Shown one piece after another: positions 39,315 through 50,657 of a stretch of 64,000 nt of DNA; position 1 is the stretch's first letter; each line of letters begins with the position of its first letter. The stretch lies in assembly GCF_030252165.1 (NCBI RefSeq), contig NZ_CP126969.1, forward strand, positions 868,001-932,000, written 5' to 3'. This stretch comes from Corynebacterium breve (lineage in GTDB: Bacteria > Actinomycetota > Actinomycetes > Mycobacteriales > Mycobacteriaceae). The notes under the pieces are model-generated. The model worked only from the letters and a program-made list of their open reading frames with translations, was not told the origin of the DNA and made no database searches. The position numbers were made by a program, and so were the translations under genes.

Positions 39315-40127
39315 TTATTGCGCCTCACGAAGCAAAGCTTCAAGAATCTCCGGAGCGTGTGCGGAATTAGCTCCAAAACGAGCGTTGATCTCTAGCAACA
39401 CCGGTTGATTGTTGCGATCCATGCGGATGTCCATGTCAATTGGTCCCGAGAGTCCCAATTCACGGGCAATGCGGGTGGCAAGCTCGGAAACTTCGGCGTG
39501 CTCGGTGCGCTCCACCGCATCAGCGTTGCCTACACGTCCTTCGCGCAGCTTGGTCTTTTTAAGAACCACGCACGTGATCTCACCATCAGCAGGAATGTAG
39601 AGCTGCGGGCAGAACTCATCGCCGGGGGCAAATGACTGAATAATCAGCGCAGCGTCGCGGTCAGCAGGCAGATTGTCTTGCGTGTCGACGACCACAACGC
39701 CGCGTCCCCCGCGAGCGACGCGAGGTTTGATCACGGCGGGGAACTCGTCGAAAAGCTCTGTGCCGGTGACTGTTTCGGGCACCGACAAACCGCGGCTCAA
39801 GCAAAACTGCGCTGTGAGCCACTTGTCGTGGGCGATTCCGACAGCGGATGCATCCGATAGAACAACGGCGCACGGAAAGATCGGGGCCGCTGCTGCCACG
39901 AAAGGAAGCTCGTCTTGCACCGTGGGGATAAAAATGTCGATGCTGTGTTCTTTGACAACACGAATCAGGAAAGGAATGAGCTCCGGTGAGTCGGCTCGCG
40001 GTCCTTGGAGCGCCCCTGCGATTTCGACCATGTCGACACCGACAACCGAGTGCCCGCGTTCCTTGAGTTGCTCACTGAGTGATTTGCCCGCCGGTCCGCC
40101 GACTCCGGTAATGAGGAATGTGGCCAT
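39315..40127 (-). CDS. ATP-grasp ligase of unknown substrate
   Basis: A 270-residue protein. The N-terminal Rossmann-like part (FLITGVGGPAGKSLSEQL) leads to an ATP-grasp core with FPAVIKPRVARGGRGVVVV (Lys134) and PVLLEINARFG (metal-binding Glu and Asn near 250). ATP-grasp enzymes join a carboxylate to an amine or thiol through an acyl phosphate. Next to a polysaccharide synthase and a deacetylase, a plausible job is adding an amino acid or other acid to a sugar amine. This is inference. It ends exactly where the GT2 gene begins. Confidence 0.78.
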   Translation of the reverse strand: MATFLITGVGGPAGKSLSEQLKERGHSVVGVDMVEIAGALQGPRADSPELIPFLIRVVKEHSIDIFIPTVQDELPFVAAAAPIFPCAVVLSDASAVGIAHDKWLTAQFCLSRGLSVPETVTGTELFDEFPAVIKPRVARGGRGVVVVDTQDNLPADRDAALIIQSFAPGDEFCPQLYIPADGEITCVVLKKTKLREGRVGNADAVERTEHAEVSELATRIARELGLSGPIDMDIRMDRNNQPVLLEINARFGANSAHAPEILEALLREAQ

Positions 40128-40147
40128 CTGAATTGAGTCCTTTAGTC

Positions 40148-41059
40148 TTAAAGCGGCATTGGATCGTTCAGGCGAAGGCGCATTGGTTCGAACCCCTCAG
40201 CGCGACGAATCCGTCCTTGACGTCCGCGGAAAGTAGTAATCGAATCCACGATTTCGCGTGACATATATGGTTTGCCTGACTGGTTCGCGTGCGCGGCAAT
40301 GGCTTCGGCTTTTACATCAGAGTAGTCGGTGACATCGATGAACACGGTCGGGGAGAAGTCAGCAGTCACTGAAGGGGACTCGAAGCACAAGATGGAGTGG
40401 TGGTTTCGGGCCGCGCGCATGACCGCTCGGTGTACGGCCAAATGATCCTGATGCACTTCATTCTTCGAATGGGTGAAGATCAAATCGGGCTGCTTGGCAC
40501 CCATCTTCGCTTCGATGGCATCGATCATTTCGTTCATGTGCTCGTCCAAAGCGCGGTCAGTCAACGACAAAACCGTAACACTGGAAAGTCCAAGGAAAGT
40601 TGCACCCGCGCGAGCCTCGTCCGGGCGGACGGCAGCGTCGCCACCATCTGCACCGTCCGACATGATGATCCCGTGTACCTGGTGGCCCGAGTCGACAAGC
40701 TTTGCAATTGTCGATCCACACGCGATTTCAAGGTCGTCGGGATGCGCAGCAACGATCAATACGCTGGAGGGACGTGGTGCAGAGTGCTGCGGAATGCGAG
40801 AGTAGTGGCCAACGTAGGCCAGCATTCCTAATAGCGCGATAATCGCAATAACGTTGCCGAAAAGGAACCACGGGTGGGTGGTTAACAAGTGACCCGCAGC
40901 AAGAAGCCCTGTGAGGATGAAACCGATTCGGATAGCCCTGAAAAGAGCTCCGGGAGCCCGATAGTTGCGCTTGAGAAATCGGCGAACTTTGGGACGGGAG
41001 AAGAAGAGGAGGCCGCACACTGAAAGGAGCAGTAAGAGCGACTCAAGGAGCGTAGACAT
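40148..41059 (-). CDS. Membrane-anchored PIG-L family deacetylase
   Basis: 303 residues from the ATG at 41059, which has AAAGGA about 9 nt upstream; the frame is open to 41149 without a better start. Three membrane segments (about 2-20, 43-60, 65-85) lead to a PIG-L/LmbE domain with VAAHPDDLEIACGS (His106, Asp108, Asp109) and the later VHQDHLAVH. These are the family's zinc and catalytic residues. PIG-L enzymes remove acetyl from GlcNAc-containing substrates. A membrane anchor is unusual for bacterial members such as MshB or BshB. First gene of the leftward operon. Confidence 0.87.
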   Translation of the reverse strand: MSTLLESLLLLLSVCGLLFFSRPKVRRFLKRNYRAPGALFRAIRIGFILTGLLAAGHLLTTHPWFLFGNVIAIIALLGMLAYVGHYSRIPQHSAPRPSSVLIVAAHPDDLEIACGSTIAKLVDSGHQVHGIIMSDGADGGDAAVRPDEARAGATFLGLSSVTVLSLTDRALDEHMNEMIDAIEAKMGAKQPDLIFTHSKNEVHQDHLAVHRAVMRAARNHHSILCFESPSVTADFSPTVFIDVTDYSDVKAEAIAAHANQSGKPYMSREIVDSITTFRGRQGRIRRAEGFEPMRLRLNDPMPL

Positions 41060-41106
41060 TTTCAATTTTCCTTTGCCAAAGTGTGTGCCACTATAACAAA
41101 CAGCAC

Positions 41107-41128
41107 GGTAACCGCGATTTTTGTTACC
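41107..41128. promoter_or_regulatory. Inverted repeat in the polysaccharide-operon promoter
   Basis: GGTAAC-N10-GTTACC, perfect arms, 48 bp upstream of the PIG-L start. A TATAGT box on the minus strand lies between it and the gene, so a bound protein would cover the -35 area. A second palindrome, TGAAA-N4-TTTCA, is at 41152-41165. Confidence 0.45.
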
Positions 41129-41240
41129 CGCAACTAATGTCGATCGCATTATGAAAAGCGTTTCATCTGGATACTAGAAATCTCCAAAAATCTTGGATCG
41201 TTGTTGCAGGTGACAGGAAACTTGGCAAAGAAACTCTCAT

Positions 41241-42041
41241 TTAAGTTTCATCTTGGCGCGCGACTGTGCCGGATGCCAGCGACCTCGCCCAATCCTCATT
41301 TTTGAACTGGGCGGGCACCGCGCCTTGTAATAACTTCTTCGTTAGCGCCGCGCTATTTTCTAGCGGCTGGTTGGATCCGAGCAGAATGATGTTGCCGTAC
41401 CTGCGCCCCTTCAGCATCGGAGGATCGGCGATAGCTGCAACGTGGGGGAAGACCTGAAGCATGCCACTGAGTTCCTCGCGCGCGTTCTTCAAATCCGAGT
41501 AATCGCCACAGTTGGCTACATACAAGCCGGTGGCGCTTAACGACGAATGTGCGGCCTCAAAGAACTCCACCGTAGTTAACGGGCGCGGGGTCACAGCTGA
41601 GGAAAAGACATCTCGGATAATGATGTCGCGGCTGGCCGGAACAAACTTGTCGGTTTCCTCCCGCGCTTCACCGACCCGAATCTTCACCGCAGGTGCTTTG
41701 GGAATGTCAAAAACCTCGCGCACTAGCACCGCCAAATCCATGTCGATCTCTACCACGGTGTTTCTCGAGTTTGGCCACACGTGTGCGAAATAGCGCGCCA
41801 GGGAACAGCCAGCTCCGCCCAAATGCGTCAGACGCGGTTTCTCGTATGATGTCAGTTCTTCGATGGCAGCGGCAATCCAACGCATGTACTCAAAATCCAG
41901 CCGCTCCGGTTCACCCACGACGATGCTAGAAGAAGGGACTCCGTTGACCATGAGAGTCAAGGAACCGTCAGACTCCTCAATGATTTCGGCAATCCCAGTA
42001 TCAATCTCATAGATCTTGTTGTCCTGCTGTTTTCTGGCCAT
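41241..42041 (-). CDS. Spermidine-synthase-like methyltransferase-fold protein
   Basis: 266 residues from the ATG at 42041 (MARKQQDN). The frame is open to 42263, but that part overlaps mnmA. The Rossmann core ([43 protein letters not shown]) resembles spermidine synthases. No polyamine genes are near, and many actinobacterial members of this family have no proven polyamine role. Start codons of this gene and mnmA are only 25 bp apart and divergent. Confidence 0.75.
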   Translation of the reverse strand: MARKQQDNKIYEIDTGIAEIIEESDGSLTLMVNGVPSSSIVVGEPERLDFEYMRWIAAAIEELTSYEKPRLTHLGGAGCSLARYFAHVWPNSRNTVVEIDMDLAVLVREVFDIPKAPAVKIRVGEAREETDKFVPASRDIIIRDVFSSAVTPRPLTTVEFFEAAHSSLSATGLYVANCGDYSDLKNAREELSGMLQVFPHVAAIADPPMLKGRRYGNIILLGSNQPLENSAALTKKLLQGAVPAQFKNEDWARSLASGTVARQDET

Positions 42042-42053
42042 GGATGAAGAGGG

Positions 42054-42059
42054 TACACT
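42054..42059 (+). promoter_or_regulatory. -10 box of a leaderless mnmA message
   Basis: TACACT ends 7 nt before the mnmA ATG at 42067. There is no ribosome-binding site, and the promoter overlaps the 5' end of the divergent gene. Confidence 0.5.
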
Positions 42060-42066
42060 GCCCGAC

Positions 42067-43146
42067 ATGCGAGTTCTTGTAGCAATGTCCGGAGGGGTCG
42101 ATTCGTCGGTGGCGGCCTCTCGTGTTGTTGACGCCGGCCACGACGTGGTCGGCGTGCACCTTGCCCTGTCGCAAGATCCGTTGGCCACCCGCGAGTCCGC
42201 CCGTGGTTGCTGTTCGCTCGAAGATTCCGCCGATGCCCGCCGCGTTTGCGACAAACTCGGCATCCCTTTTTATGTATGGGATTTCTCTGACCGCTTCAAA
42301 GAAGAAGTCATCGACAACTTCGTCGATTCCTACGCCATCGGCGAAACACCTAACCCGTGCTTGCGCTGCAACGAGAAAATCAAGTTCGCAGCCTTGTTAG
42401 AGCGCGCGTTAGCTCTCGGCTTCGATGCTGTCGCCACAGGCCATTACGCAATTATCGACGACCAAGGCAACCTGCGCCGTTCTGCCGATCCTTTGAAGGA
42501 TCAGTCCTACGTACTCGGTGTTCTCACCCGCGATGAACTCGACCACTGCATCTTTCCGGTGGGTGACACGGAGAAGCCACAGATCCGTGAAGAGGCGCAA
42601 GCTAAGGGATTTTCCACAGCGAACAAACCAGACTCATACGACATTTGCTTCATTCCCGATGGCAACACACAAGCATTCCTTGGACGTTCGATCGGCGTGC
42701 GCCCCGGCATGGTTGTCGATCAAGACGGCACCGAACTCAAGGAACACGACGGAGCATTCCAATACACCATCGGCCAGCGCCGAGGGCTCGACCTGCGCGT
42801 GCCAGCCGCTGATGGCCAGCCACGCTACGTGACCGACGTGGATGCCTCGACCGGCACGGTGACCGTGGGCCCGCGTCAAGCACTCGAAGTTACCTCCATC
42901 ACCGCCGACAGGCTGAAGGTCTTGCACCCCCAGATGCAAGGCGAATTCGAAGCAAACGTGCAGATCCGAGCACACGGCGGGGTAGTGCCGTGCTGGGCGA
43001 ACGTCCAGGGTGACTCGATGCAGCTCGGGCTGAAAGAGCCACTGTCGGGCGTGGCTCGTGGCCAAGCAGCAGTGCTTTACCTCCCGGATCCTGACGGTTT
43101 GGGAGACGTGGTTCTAGGTTCCGGAACCATCTGCGGCACCGCATAG
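42067..43146 (+). CDS. mnmA: tRNA-specific 2-thiouridylase MnmA
   Basis: A 359-residue enzyme that puts sulfur on U34 of tRNAs for Lys, Glu and Gln. The PP-loop is [11 protein letters not shown] (about 6-16). Catalytic cysteines lie in [12 protein letters not shown] and [14 protein letters not shown]. The C-terminal half has the beta-barrel domains of the family. Sulfur would come from the cysteine desulfurase at 34735. Confidence 0.96.
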   Translation: MRVLVAMSGGVDSSVAASRVVDAGHDVVGVHLALSQDPLATRESARGCCSLEDSADARRVCDKLGIPFYVWDFSDRFKEEVIDNFVDSYAIGETPNPCLRCNEKIKFAALLERALALGFDAVATGHYAIIDDQGNLRRSADPLKDQSYVLGVLTRDELDHCIFPVGDTEKPQIREEAQAKGFSTANKPDSYDICFIPDGNTQAFLGRSIGVRPGMVVDQDGTELKEHDGAFQYTIGQRRGLDLRVPAADGQPRYVTDVDASTGTVTVGPRQALEVTSITADRLKVLHPQMQGEFEANVQIRAHGGVVPCWANVQGDSMQLGLKEPLSGVARGQAAVLYLPDPDGLGDVVLGSGTICGTA

Positions 43147-43155
43147 GATAAGCCC

Positions 43156-44025
43156 ATGACAGCATTCGGTCTTGGTGAGCTGCCCGGCACTAACTTCGTC
43201 GAGGCAGCCGACATCGTCTTTTCGGAAACCCCACTACCGCATATTCCGCAACTGCCGGAGCGGGGACTCGGATCCGATCTAATTGGACGGACAGCGGCGC
43301 TTTTGCCTCTTCACCTCGACAAAGGCCCTCGGTCATGGATAGTGACTCGGCGCCCGCAGATCATGACCCGTCGGGCCGCCGACCAATTCGAGCGCGATCT
43401 CGACACGTTGGAAGAACTCTGGGCGGGCAAGATTGAACAGCTAAAGGTCCAGTTGGTGGGTCCGTGGACTCTGGCCGCGGAGATCGAGATGCCCAACGGG
43501 CACCGCATGCTGTCGGATCGCGGAGCACTAGAGGATCTCACGGCAGCGCTGCGTGAGGCCGTTGAGAACCACGTCGCGGACGTCGCCAAGCGTTTTGGTG
43601 CGGATGTTGTTGTCCAACTCGACGAACCCAAGTTGCCGCAGGTACTCGCGGGTCGCGTTAAAGGAACTACGGACTACGACACGATTGCCAAGGTCGATCC
43701 GCAAAAGGTGTATGAGCGCCTTGAGCTTTTCGGCGACGTTTTGCTGCACACCACCTCGCCACTGTTCGATAGTCCGTGGATCACCGTCGACCTGAGCTCA
43801 TTGACTACGACAAAGCTTCTCGACGAAGCGGGTGCTGCCTTGGGACAAGGGCACCGTTTTGCCATTGCGCCGATGGAACCCAAGAAGGTGGGAGAGATCG
43901 TCGACAAGCTGCAGATCGATCCGGTGGTAATCAAGATCGATGTCTACGCGACAGGTGGCCGCGCGGAAGACTACCGTCGTGCGCGAGAGGTGGACGACAT
44001 CTTGCAGCGAGATTTTCTTAGCTGA
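43156..44025 (+). CDS. MetE C-terminal-domain-like protein without zinc cysteines
   Basis: A 289-residue single-barrel protein similar to the C-terminal half of cobalamin-independent methionine synthase. VGPWTLAAEIE, VVVQLDEPKLP and MEPKKVGEIVDKL are recognisable family segments. The whole chain contains no cysteine, so the two zinc-binding cysteines of MetE are missing. The usual His-x-Cys site reads LLHTTS. It corresponds to a conserved gene beside ligA in mycobacteria (Rv3015c type). Its function is unknown. The 3' end overlaps the convergent exonuclease by 8 nt. Confidence 0.8.
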   Translation: MTAFGLGELPGTNFVEAADIVFSETPLPHIPQLPERGLGSDLIGRTAALLPLHLDKGPRSWIVTRRPQIMTRRAADQFERDLDTLEELWAGKIEQLKVQLVGPWTLAAEIEMPNGHRMLSDRGALEDLTAALREAVENHVADVAKRFGADVVVQLDEPKLPQVLAGRVKGTTDYDTIAKVDPQKVYERLELFGDVLLHTTSPLFDSPWITVDLSSLTTTKLLDEAGAALGQGHRFAIAPMEPKKVGEIVDKLQIDPVVIKIDVYATGGRAEDYRRAREVDDILQRDFLS

Positions 44026-44692
44026 TCATGGGCCAGGCTGTGGTGACGTCTGTTGAGTCGCGACCCCGGGACTCTAAGAACTTGCGCAGCTCTATCTGGA
44101 GTTCGTAGTACTCAACGGCCTGATATTCCATGAGTTCATCGGTATCCATTGTGGCAAGCTCCGGCCAAATTTTGTTTACTTGCTTCCAAGCGATGCGGGC
44201 GGCGGCCATCGCGTCAGAAGTAGCTTCGTGAGCGTTTTCCAGCTTGACGCCGTAAAACTCAGACAGAGCGGTGAGATTGCGCTTGCCCTTTCGGTATCTG
44301 TCGCGAGCACGATCGATCAAGTACGGGTCATACACCGGGCCGGTAACTGTGAAATCGCTGGTCAATGCGCGCAGAACGGAGAGGTCGTAGGGGGCGTTGA
44401 ACACAATGAGTGTGAGCCCTTTTTCCCAACCCCGCTTGATCGCGTCGACAGTTTCCTGCAGGACTTCATCGTGTGGGCGACCTTCGGCGCGGGCTTTCTC
44501 CGTGGTAATGCCGTGAATCTTGGCGGCTTCGGCCGGGATCTCGACGCCCGGATCAGCCAGGGTTTCTTTTGCTTCGACGTCTCGGCCGTCGATGCTCACG
44601 ATGGCGGAAGTAACGATGCGAGCCTCAGTAGGATTGACCGAGGTGGTCTCCAAGTCGAACGAAAGCATCCGGGAAGCGTTGAAAGTCGGCAT
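44018..44692 (-). CDS. DnaQ-like 3'-5' exonuclease (DEDDh)
   Basis: A 224-residue exonuclease of the DNA polymerase III epsilon type. MLSFDLETT (Exo I, Asp and Glu), IVFNAPYDLSVL (Exo II, Asp) and ENAHEATSDAMAA (Exo III, His and Asp) give the full catalytic set. It is a stand-alone enzyme probably used in DNA repair or RNA turnover. The ATG at 44692 faces ligA, 29 bp away. Confidence 0.9.
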   Translation of the reverse strand: MPTFNASRMLSFDLETTSVNPTEARIVTSAIVSIDGRDVEAKETLADPGVEIPAEAAKIHGITTEKARAEGRPHDEVLQETVDAIKRGWEKGLTLIVFNAPYDLSVLRALTSDFTVTGPVYDPYLIDRARDRYRKGKRNLTALSEFYGVKLENAHEATSDAMAAARIAWKQVNKIWPELATMDTDELMEYQAVEYYELQIELRKFLESRGRDSTDVTTAWPMIS

Positions 44693-44706
44693 GTCCTTTA
44701 CTCTAG

Positions 44707-47394
<2,688 letters not shown>

Positions 47395-47524
47395 CGCTTC
47401 CTTCCCTTCCTTGCAATCGAATACGTCCATCATTTATACCAGTGCTCCCCACGCCCTGAAAGAAACCTTGGTGCCGTATTATGGGAGCGGTTAAAGGAAC
47501 AACGTATAAAAGGAAGTAGTTCAC

Positions 47525-47824
47525 GTGTCTGACATTTCCCGCGAGGACATCGCCCGCCTCGCAAGTCTCGCCCGTCTGCGCATGACGGATGATGAGCTAG
47601 ATTCATATGCCGACCAGATGGACACCATCTTGGAAGCCGTGGCCAAGGTGTCTCAGGTCGACACCGAAGGTGTGGAGCCAATGAGTCACCCTCATTCCAT
47701 TGAGGCTCCGATGCGTGAAGATATTGTCGTGGACACCTTGACTCAGGAGCAGGCACTGTCGCAGGCACCAGAGGTCGAAGACGATCGTTTCGTTGTTCCG
47801 CAAATCCTTGGAGAGGCTGAATAG
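47525..47824 (+). CDS. gatC: Glu/Asp-tRNA amidotransferase subunit C
   Basis: A 99-residue subunit that stabilises GatA with GatB. ISREDIARLASLARLRMTDDE and the C-terminal DDRFVVPQIL are diagnostic. GTG start with AAGGAAG 8 nt upstream. It is 3 nt before gatA. GatCAB amidates mischarged Glu-tRNA(Gln) and Asp-tRNA(Asn). Confidence 0.96.
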   Translation: MSDISREDIARLASLARLRMTDDELDSYADQMDTILEAVAKVSQVDTEGVEPMSHPHSIEAPMREDIVVDTLTQEQALSQAPEVEDDRFVVPQILGEAE

Positions 47825-47827
47825 AAC

Positions 47828-49312
47828 ATGACTGACTACACCACCCCAACTACGGGACTGACCAGCCTGTCCGCAGCCGAGTTGGCTGAAAAGATCCACT
47901 CCGGCGAGGTCACCTCCCGCGAGGTTACCCAGGCACATCTTGACCGTATTGCCCAGACCGACGAGGTGCTAGGCGCGTTCCTTCATGTGGGTGCCGAGGA
48001 AGCTCTGGCTACCGCCGACGAAGTTGACCAGGCGATCAAGGCAGGGGAAAAGCCCGCATCCGCACTGGCAGGCGTGCCTTTGGCGCTGAAAGACTTGTTT
48101 GTTACCACCGATGCGCCAACCACCGCGGCATCCAAGATGCTGGACGGCTATGTCTCCCCTTACGACGCAACCGTGGTGACCAAGTTGCGCGAGGCTGGAA
48201 TCCCAATCCTGGGTAAGACCAACTTGGATGAGTTTGCACTCGGTTCGTCCACCGAAAACTCTGCGTTTAAAGTTACCCGCAATCCGCACGACATTGATCG
48301 CACACCTGGTGGGTCAGGCGGCGGTACCTCCGCTGCGGTGGCTTCGGGACAGGCACCGCTGGGCATCGGCACGGACACCGGCGGTTCCATCCGTCAGCCG
48401 GCAGCCTTGACCGGTACCGTTGGTGTGAAGCCAACGTACGGAACTGTGTCGCGCTACGGCATGATTGCCGCGGCATCATCTCTGGACCAGGGTGGCCCAA
48501 CCGCGCGTACCGTCCTTGACACCGCGCTATTGCACGAGATTGTGGCAGGTGTGGATCCATTCGACGCGACTAGCGTGAACAAGCCGATCGCTCCGGTAGT
48601 CCAAGCGGCCCGCGAGGGCGCATCCGGGGATCTGACCGGCATCAAGATTGGCGTGGTAAAGCAGTTCGAGCGTCCCGGTAACCAAGAAGGCGTACTGGAT
48701 GCGGTTTCCAAGGCCTACGAGGATCTGGCATCGCTCGGTGCTGAGGTTATCGAGGTCGATTGCCCACACTTTGACGATGTTATGGGCGCGTACTACATCA
48801 TTCAGACATCCGAGGTTTCGTCGAACCTCGCACGATTTGATGGCATGCGTTACGGCCTGCGCGAAGGTGACGACGGCAAGAACTCCGCCAATGACGTCAT
48901 GGAGATCACCCGCGCGGCCGGCTTCGGGCCTGAAACTAAGCGACGCATCATGCTGGGCACCTATGCGCTGTCTGTCGGCTACTACGATGCCTACTACCTG
49001 CAGGCACAGCGTGTGCGCCAGCTCATCGCCAACGACTTCAAGCGTGCTTTCGAGCAGGTGGACGTAATCGTGGCGCCAACCACCCCGACCACGGCGTTCA
49101 TGCTGGGGGAGAAGGTCGACGACCCTTTGGCGATGTATAACTTCGACCTGTACACGCTGCCGCTGAACCTAGCTGGCCTACCGGGCATGAGCCTGCCAAT
49201 TGGTGTGGCGGAAGACACAGGCTTGCCAGTGGGGCTTCAACTGATGGCTCCAGCCTTCCACGATGATCGCTTGTACCGCGTCGGTTCTGCATATGAGGCG
49301 AAATTTTCCTAA
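47828..49312 (+). CDS. gatA: Glu/Asp-tRNA amidotransferase subunit A
   Basis: A 494-residue amidase-signature enzyme that releases ammonia from glutamine. The Ser-cisSer-Lys triad is visible: Lys in VPLALKDLF, the glycine/serine loop [14 protein letters not shown], and [11 protein letters not shown]. It is followed by a terminator, so gatB (5.4 kb downstream) is transcribed separately. Confidence 0.97.
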   Translation: MTDYTTPTTGLTSLSAAELAEKIHSGEVTSREVTQAHLDRIAQTDEVLGAFLHVGAEEALATADEVDQAIKAGEKPASALAGVPLALKDLFVTTDAPTTAASKMLDGYVSPYDATVVTKLREAGIPILGKTNLDEFALGSSTENSAFKVTRNPHDIDRTPGGSGGGTSAAVASGQAPLGIGTDTGGSIRQPAALTGTVGVKPTYGTVSRYGMIAAASSLDQGGPTARTVLDTALLHEIVAGVDPFDATSVNKPIAPVVQAAREGASGDLTGIKIGVVKQFERPGNQEGVLDAVSKAYEDLASLGAEVIEVDCPHFDDVMGAYYIIQTSEVSSNLARFDGMRYGLREGDDGKNSANDVMEITRAAGFGPETKRRIMLGTYALSVGYYDAYYLQAQRVRQLIANDFKRAFEQVDVIVAPTTPTTAFMLGEKVDDPLAMYNFDLYTLPLNLAGLPGMSLPIGVAEDTGLPVGLQLMAPAFHDDRLYRVGSAYEAKFS

Positions 49313-49325
49313 GTGATCCGCGTTT

Positions 49326-49366
49326 TCCTCCTTTGGCGCTGAGCAAGCGTCAAAGGGGGATTTTTT
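49326..49366 (+). terminator. Terminator after gatA
   Basis: A 15-bp stem with two G-U pairs (arms 49326-49340 and 49346-49360), a 5-nt loop and a run of six T. Confidence 0.9.
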
Positions 49367-49481
49367 GTTCCTGTGCACATGAATGATCCCTAATCAAAGT
49401 TTCATGAAAGGTTCATACATGTCGGCTTTAATGGTGCTTCGAATATGAAATAAGTGTGTTGCATCTAGAAAGGTCCCGAAA

Positions 49482-50657
49482 ATGTCAATGAACTTCGCCC
49501 GTGCAGGAATCCTCGAACGTCAAACCGCAATGCTCAACGAGGCACTCAATGCCGCTAGTCGCCCGACTGGCCCTGCGCCTGCGTCCCAGGGGGCACGTCG
49601 TCGTGAAGCGTTGCCTTCGCAGCACATCCAAAACTCCTACACCTGTCGGTTCATCTCGGATCCTTATCACGAATCACCAGAGGACTACTTTTTGGTGGCT
49701 GGGGAGGACGTCGCCCCACGCGCAGGCGATGTCGTTTTGGCCAAAGTTGTGGGAATTCACAACCACAAGCGCGTGGAAACTGAGCAATCTCGTAAGGCGA
49801 AGCTTTTCGACGAAAACCTGATCCTGTTGGCTTATGGCCACCGCTACGCAGCCGACCAATTCCTTGCGCATATTCCCGACAACCTTGATTACTGCCACCT
49901 AGTCGCAGCTGGTGGCATTGCCGGTGTGGTCACTGAATCGCATGCGAACATGGATGATCCGACGCTAATTGAGCCACTGGGGCTGCTTGCAACCGACAAG
50001 GGCATCGTTAACATCGGCGACTACGCTCCGTATGCCAACGAGCCTCGCGACTCCGCTGCTGAGAGTCGTCCAGAGGTGATCGCAGTGTTGGGAACCTCAA
50101 TGAACTCGGGAAAGTCCACCACACTCGCTTGCCTGGCTAACGGTTTAACCAAGGCAGGCAAGAAGGTGGGAGCAGGAAAGATTACCGGTACCGGTGCGGG
50201 AAATGACCGCATGATCTACCACGACGCAGGCGCGGCGGAAGTCATCGATTTTACTGACTTCGGCTACGGCTCTACCTTCAAGATGGACTTTCAAAAGCTG
50301 CGCGACCTTACCGTCAACATGATCGACGTTCTTTCACGCGACAACGACGTCGTCATCGTTGAGATTGCCGACGGCGTCTACCAGACAGAGACAGCGCGCT
50401 TGCTGCGTGACGAGATTTTCCATGCATCCGTGGACCAAGTCGTGTTCTCCGCGGTCGACGCCCTCGGCGCTCGGGCCGGCGTGCAGACGCTGCAGGAAGC
50501 AAAGCTGCAGATCGCCTGTGCGACCGGTGTCATGACTGCGTCTCCACTCGCAACCCAAGAGGCCGATGAGGTCCTGGGAGATTTGAACGTGCCTGTTATC
50601 AGTACATTTGATCTGACTTGTCCTGACGTGGCAACTACACTGCTAAAGCGTGACTAA
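49482..50657 (+). CDS. P-loop NTPase of unknown function (DUF1611/dethiobiotin-synthetase-like fold)
   Basis: A 391-residue protein in two parts. The first 190 residues have no motif I recognise. From residue about 200 there is a SIMIBI-type P-loop (VLGTSMNSGKSTTLA), then KITGTGAGNDRM, DFTDFGYGSTF and VVIVEIADGVYQTETA as likely switch and Walker B elements. This recalls DUF1611, MobB and BioD proteins. It has a good ribosome-binding site (AAAGG) and its own promoter region with an ATGAA-N3-TTCAT repeat (49403-49415). It overlaps the pseudo-ABC gene by 8 nt. Confidence 0.7.
   Translation: MSMNFARAGILERQTAMLNEALNAASRPTGPAPASQGARRREALPSQHIQNSYTCRFISDPYHESPEDYFLVAGEDVAPRAGDVVLAKVVGIHNHKRVETEQSRKAKLFDENLILLAYGHRYAADQFLAHIPDNLDYCHLVAAGGIAGVVTESHANMDDPTLIEPLGLLATDKGIVNIGDYAPYANEPRDSAAESRPEVIAVLGTSMNSGKSTTLACLANGLTKAGKKVGAGKITGTGAGNDRMIYHDAGAAEVIDFTDFGYGSTFKMDFQKLRDLTVNMIDVLSRDNDVVIVEIADGVYQTETARLLRDEIFHASVDQVVFSAVDALGARAGVQTLQEAKLQIACATGVMTASPLATQEADEVLGDLNVPVISTFDLTCPDVATTLLKRD

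Noticed and set aside
42042..42263. 74-residue N-terminal extension of the spermidine-synthase-like gene
   Set aside because: It would lie inside mnmA on the other strand and is low-complexity; the family-like sequence starts at 42041.
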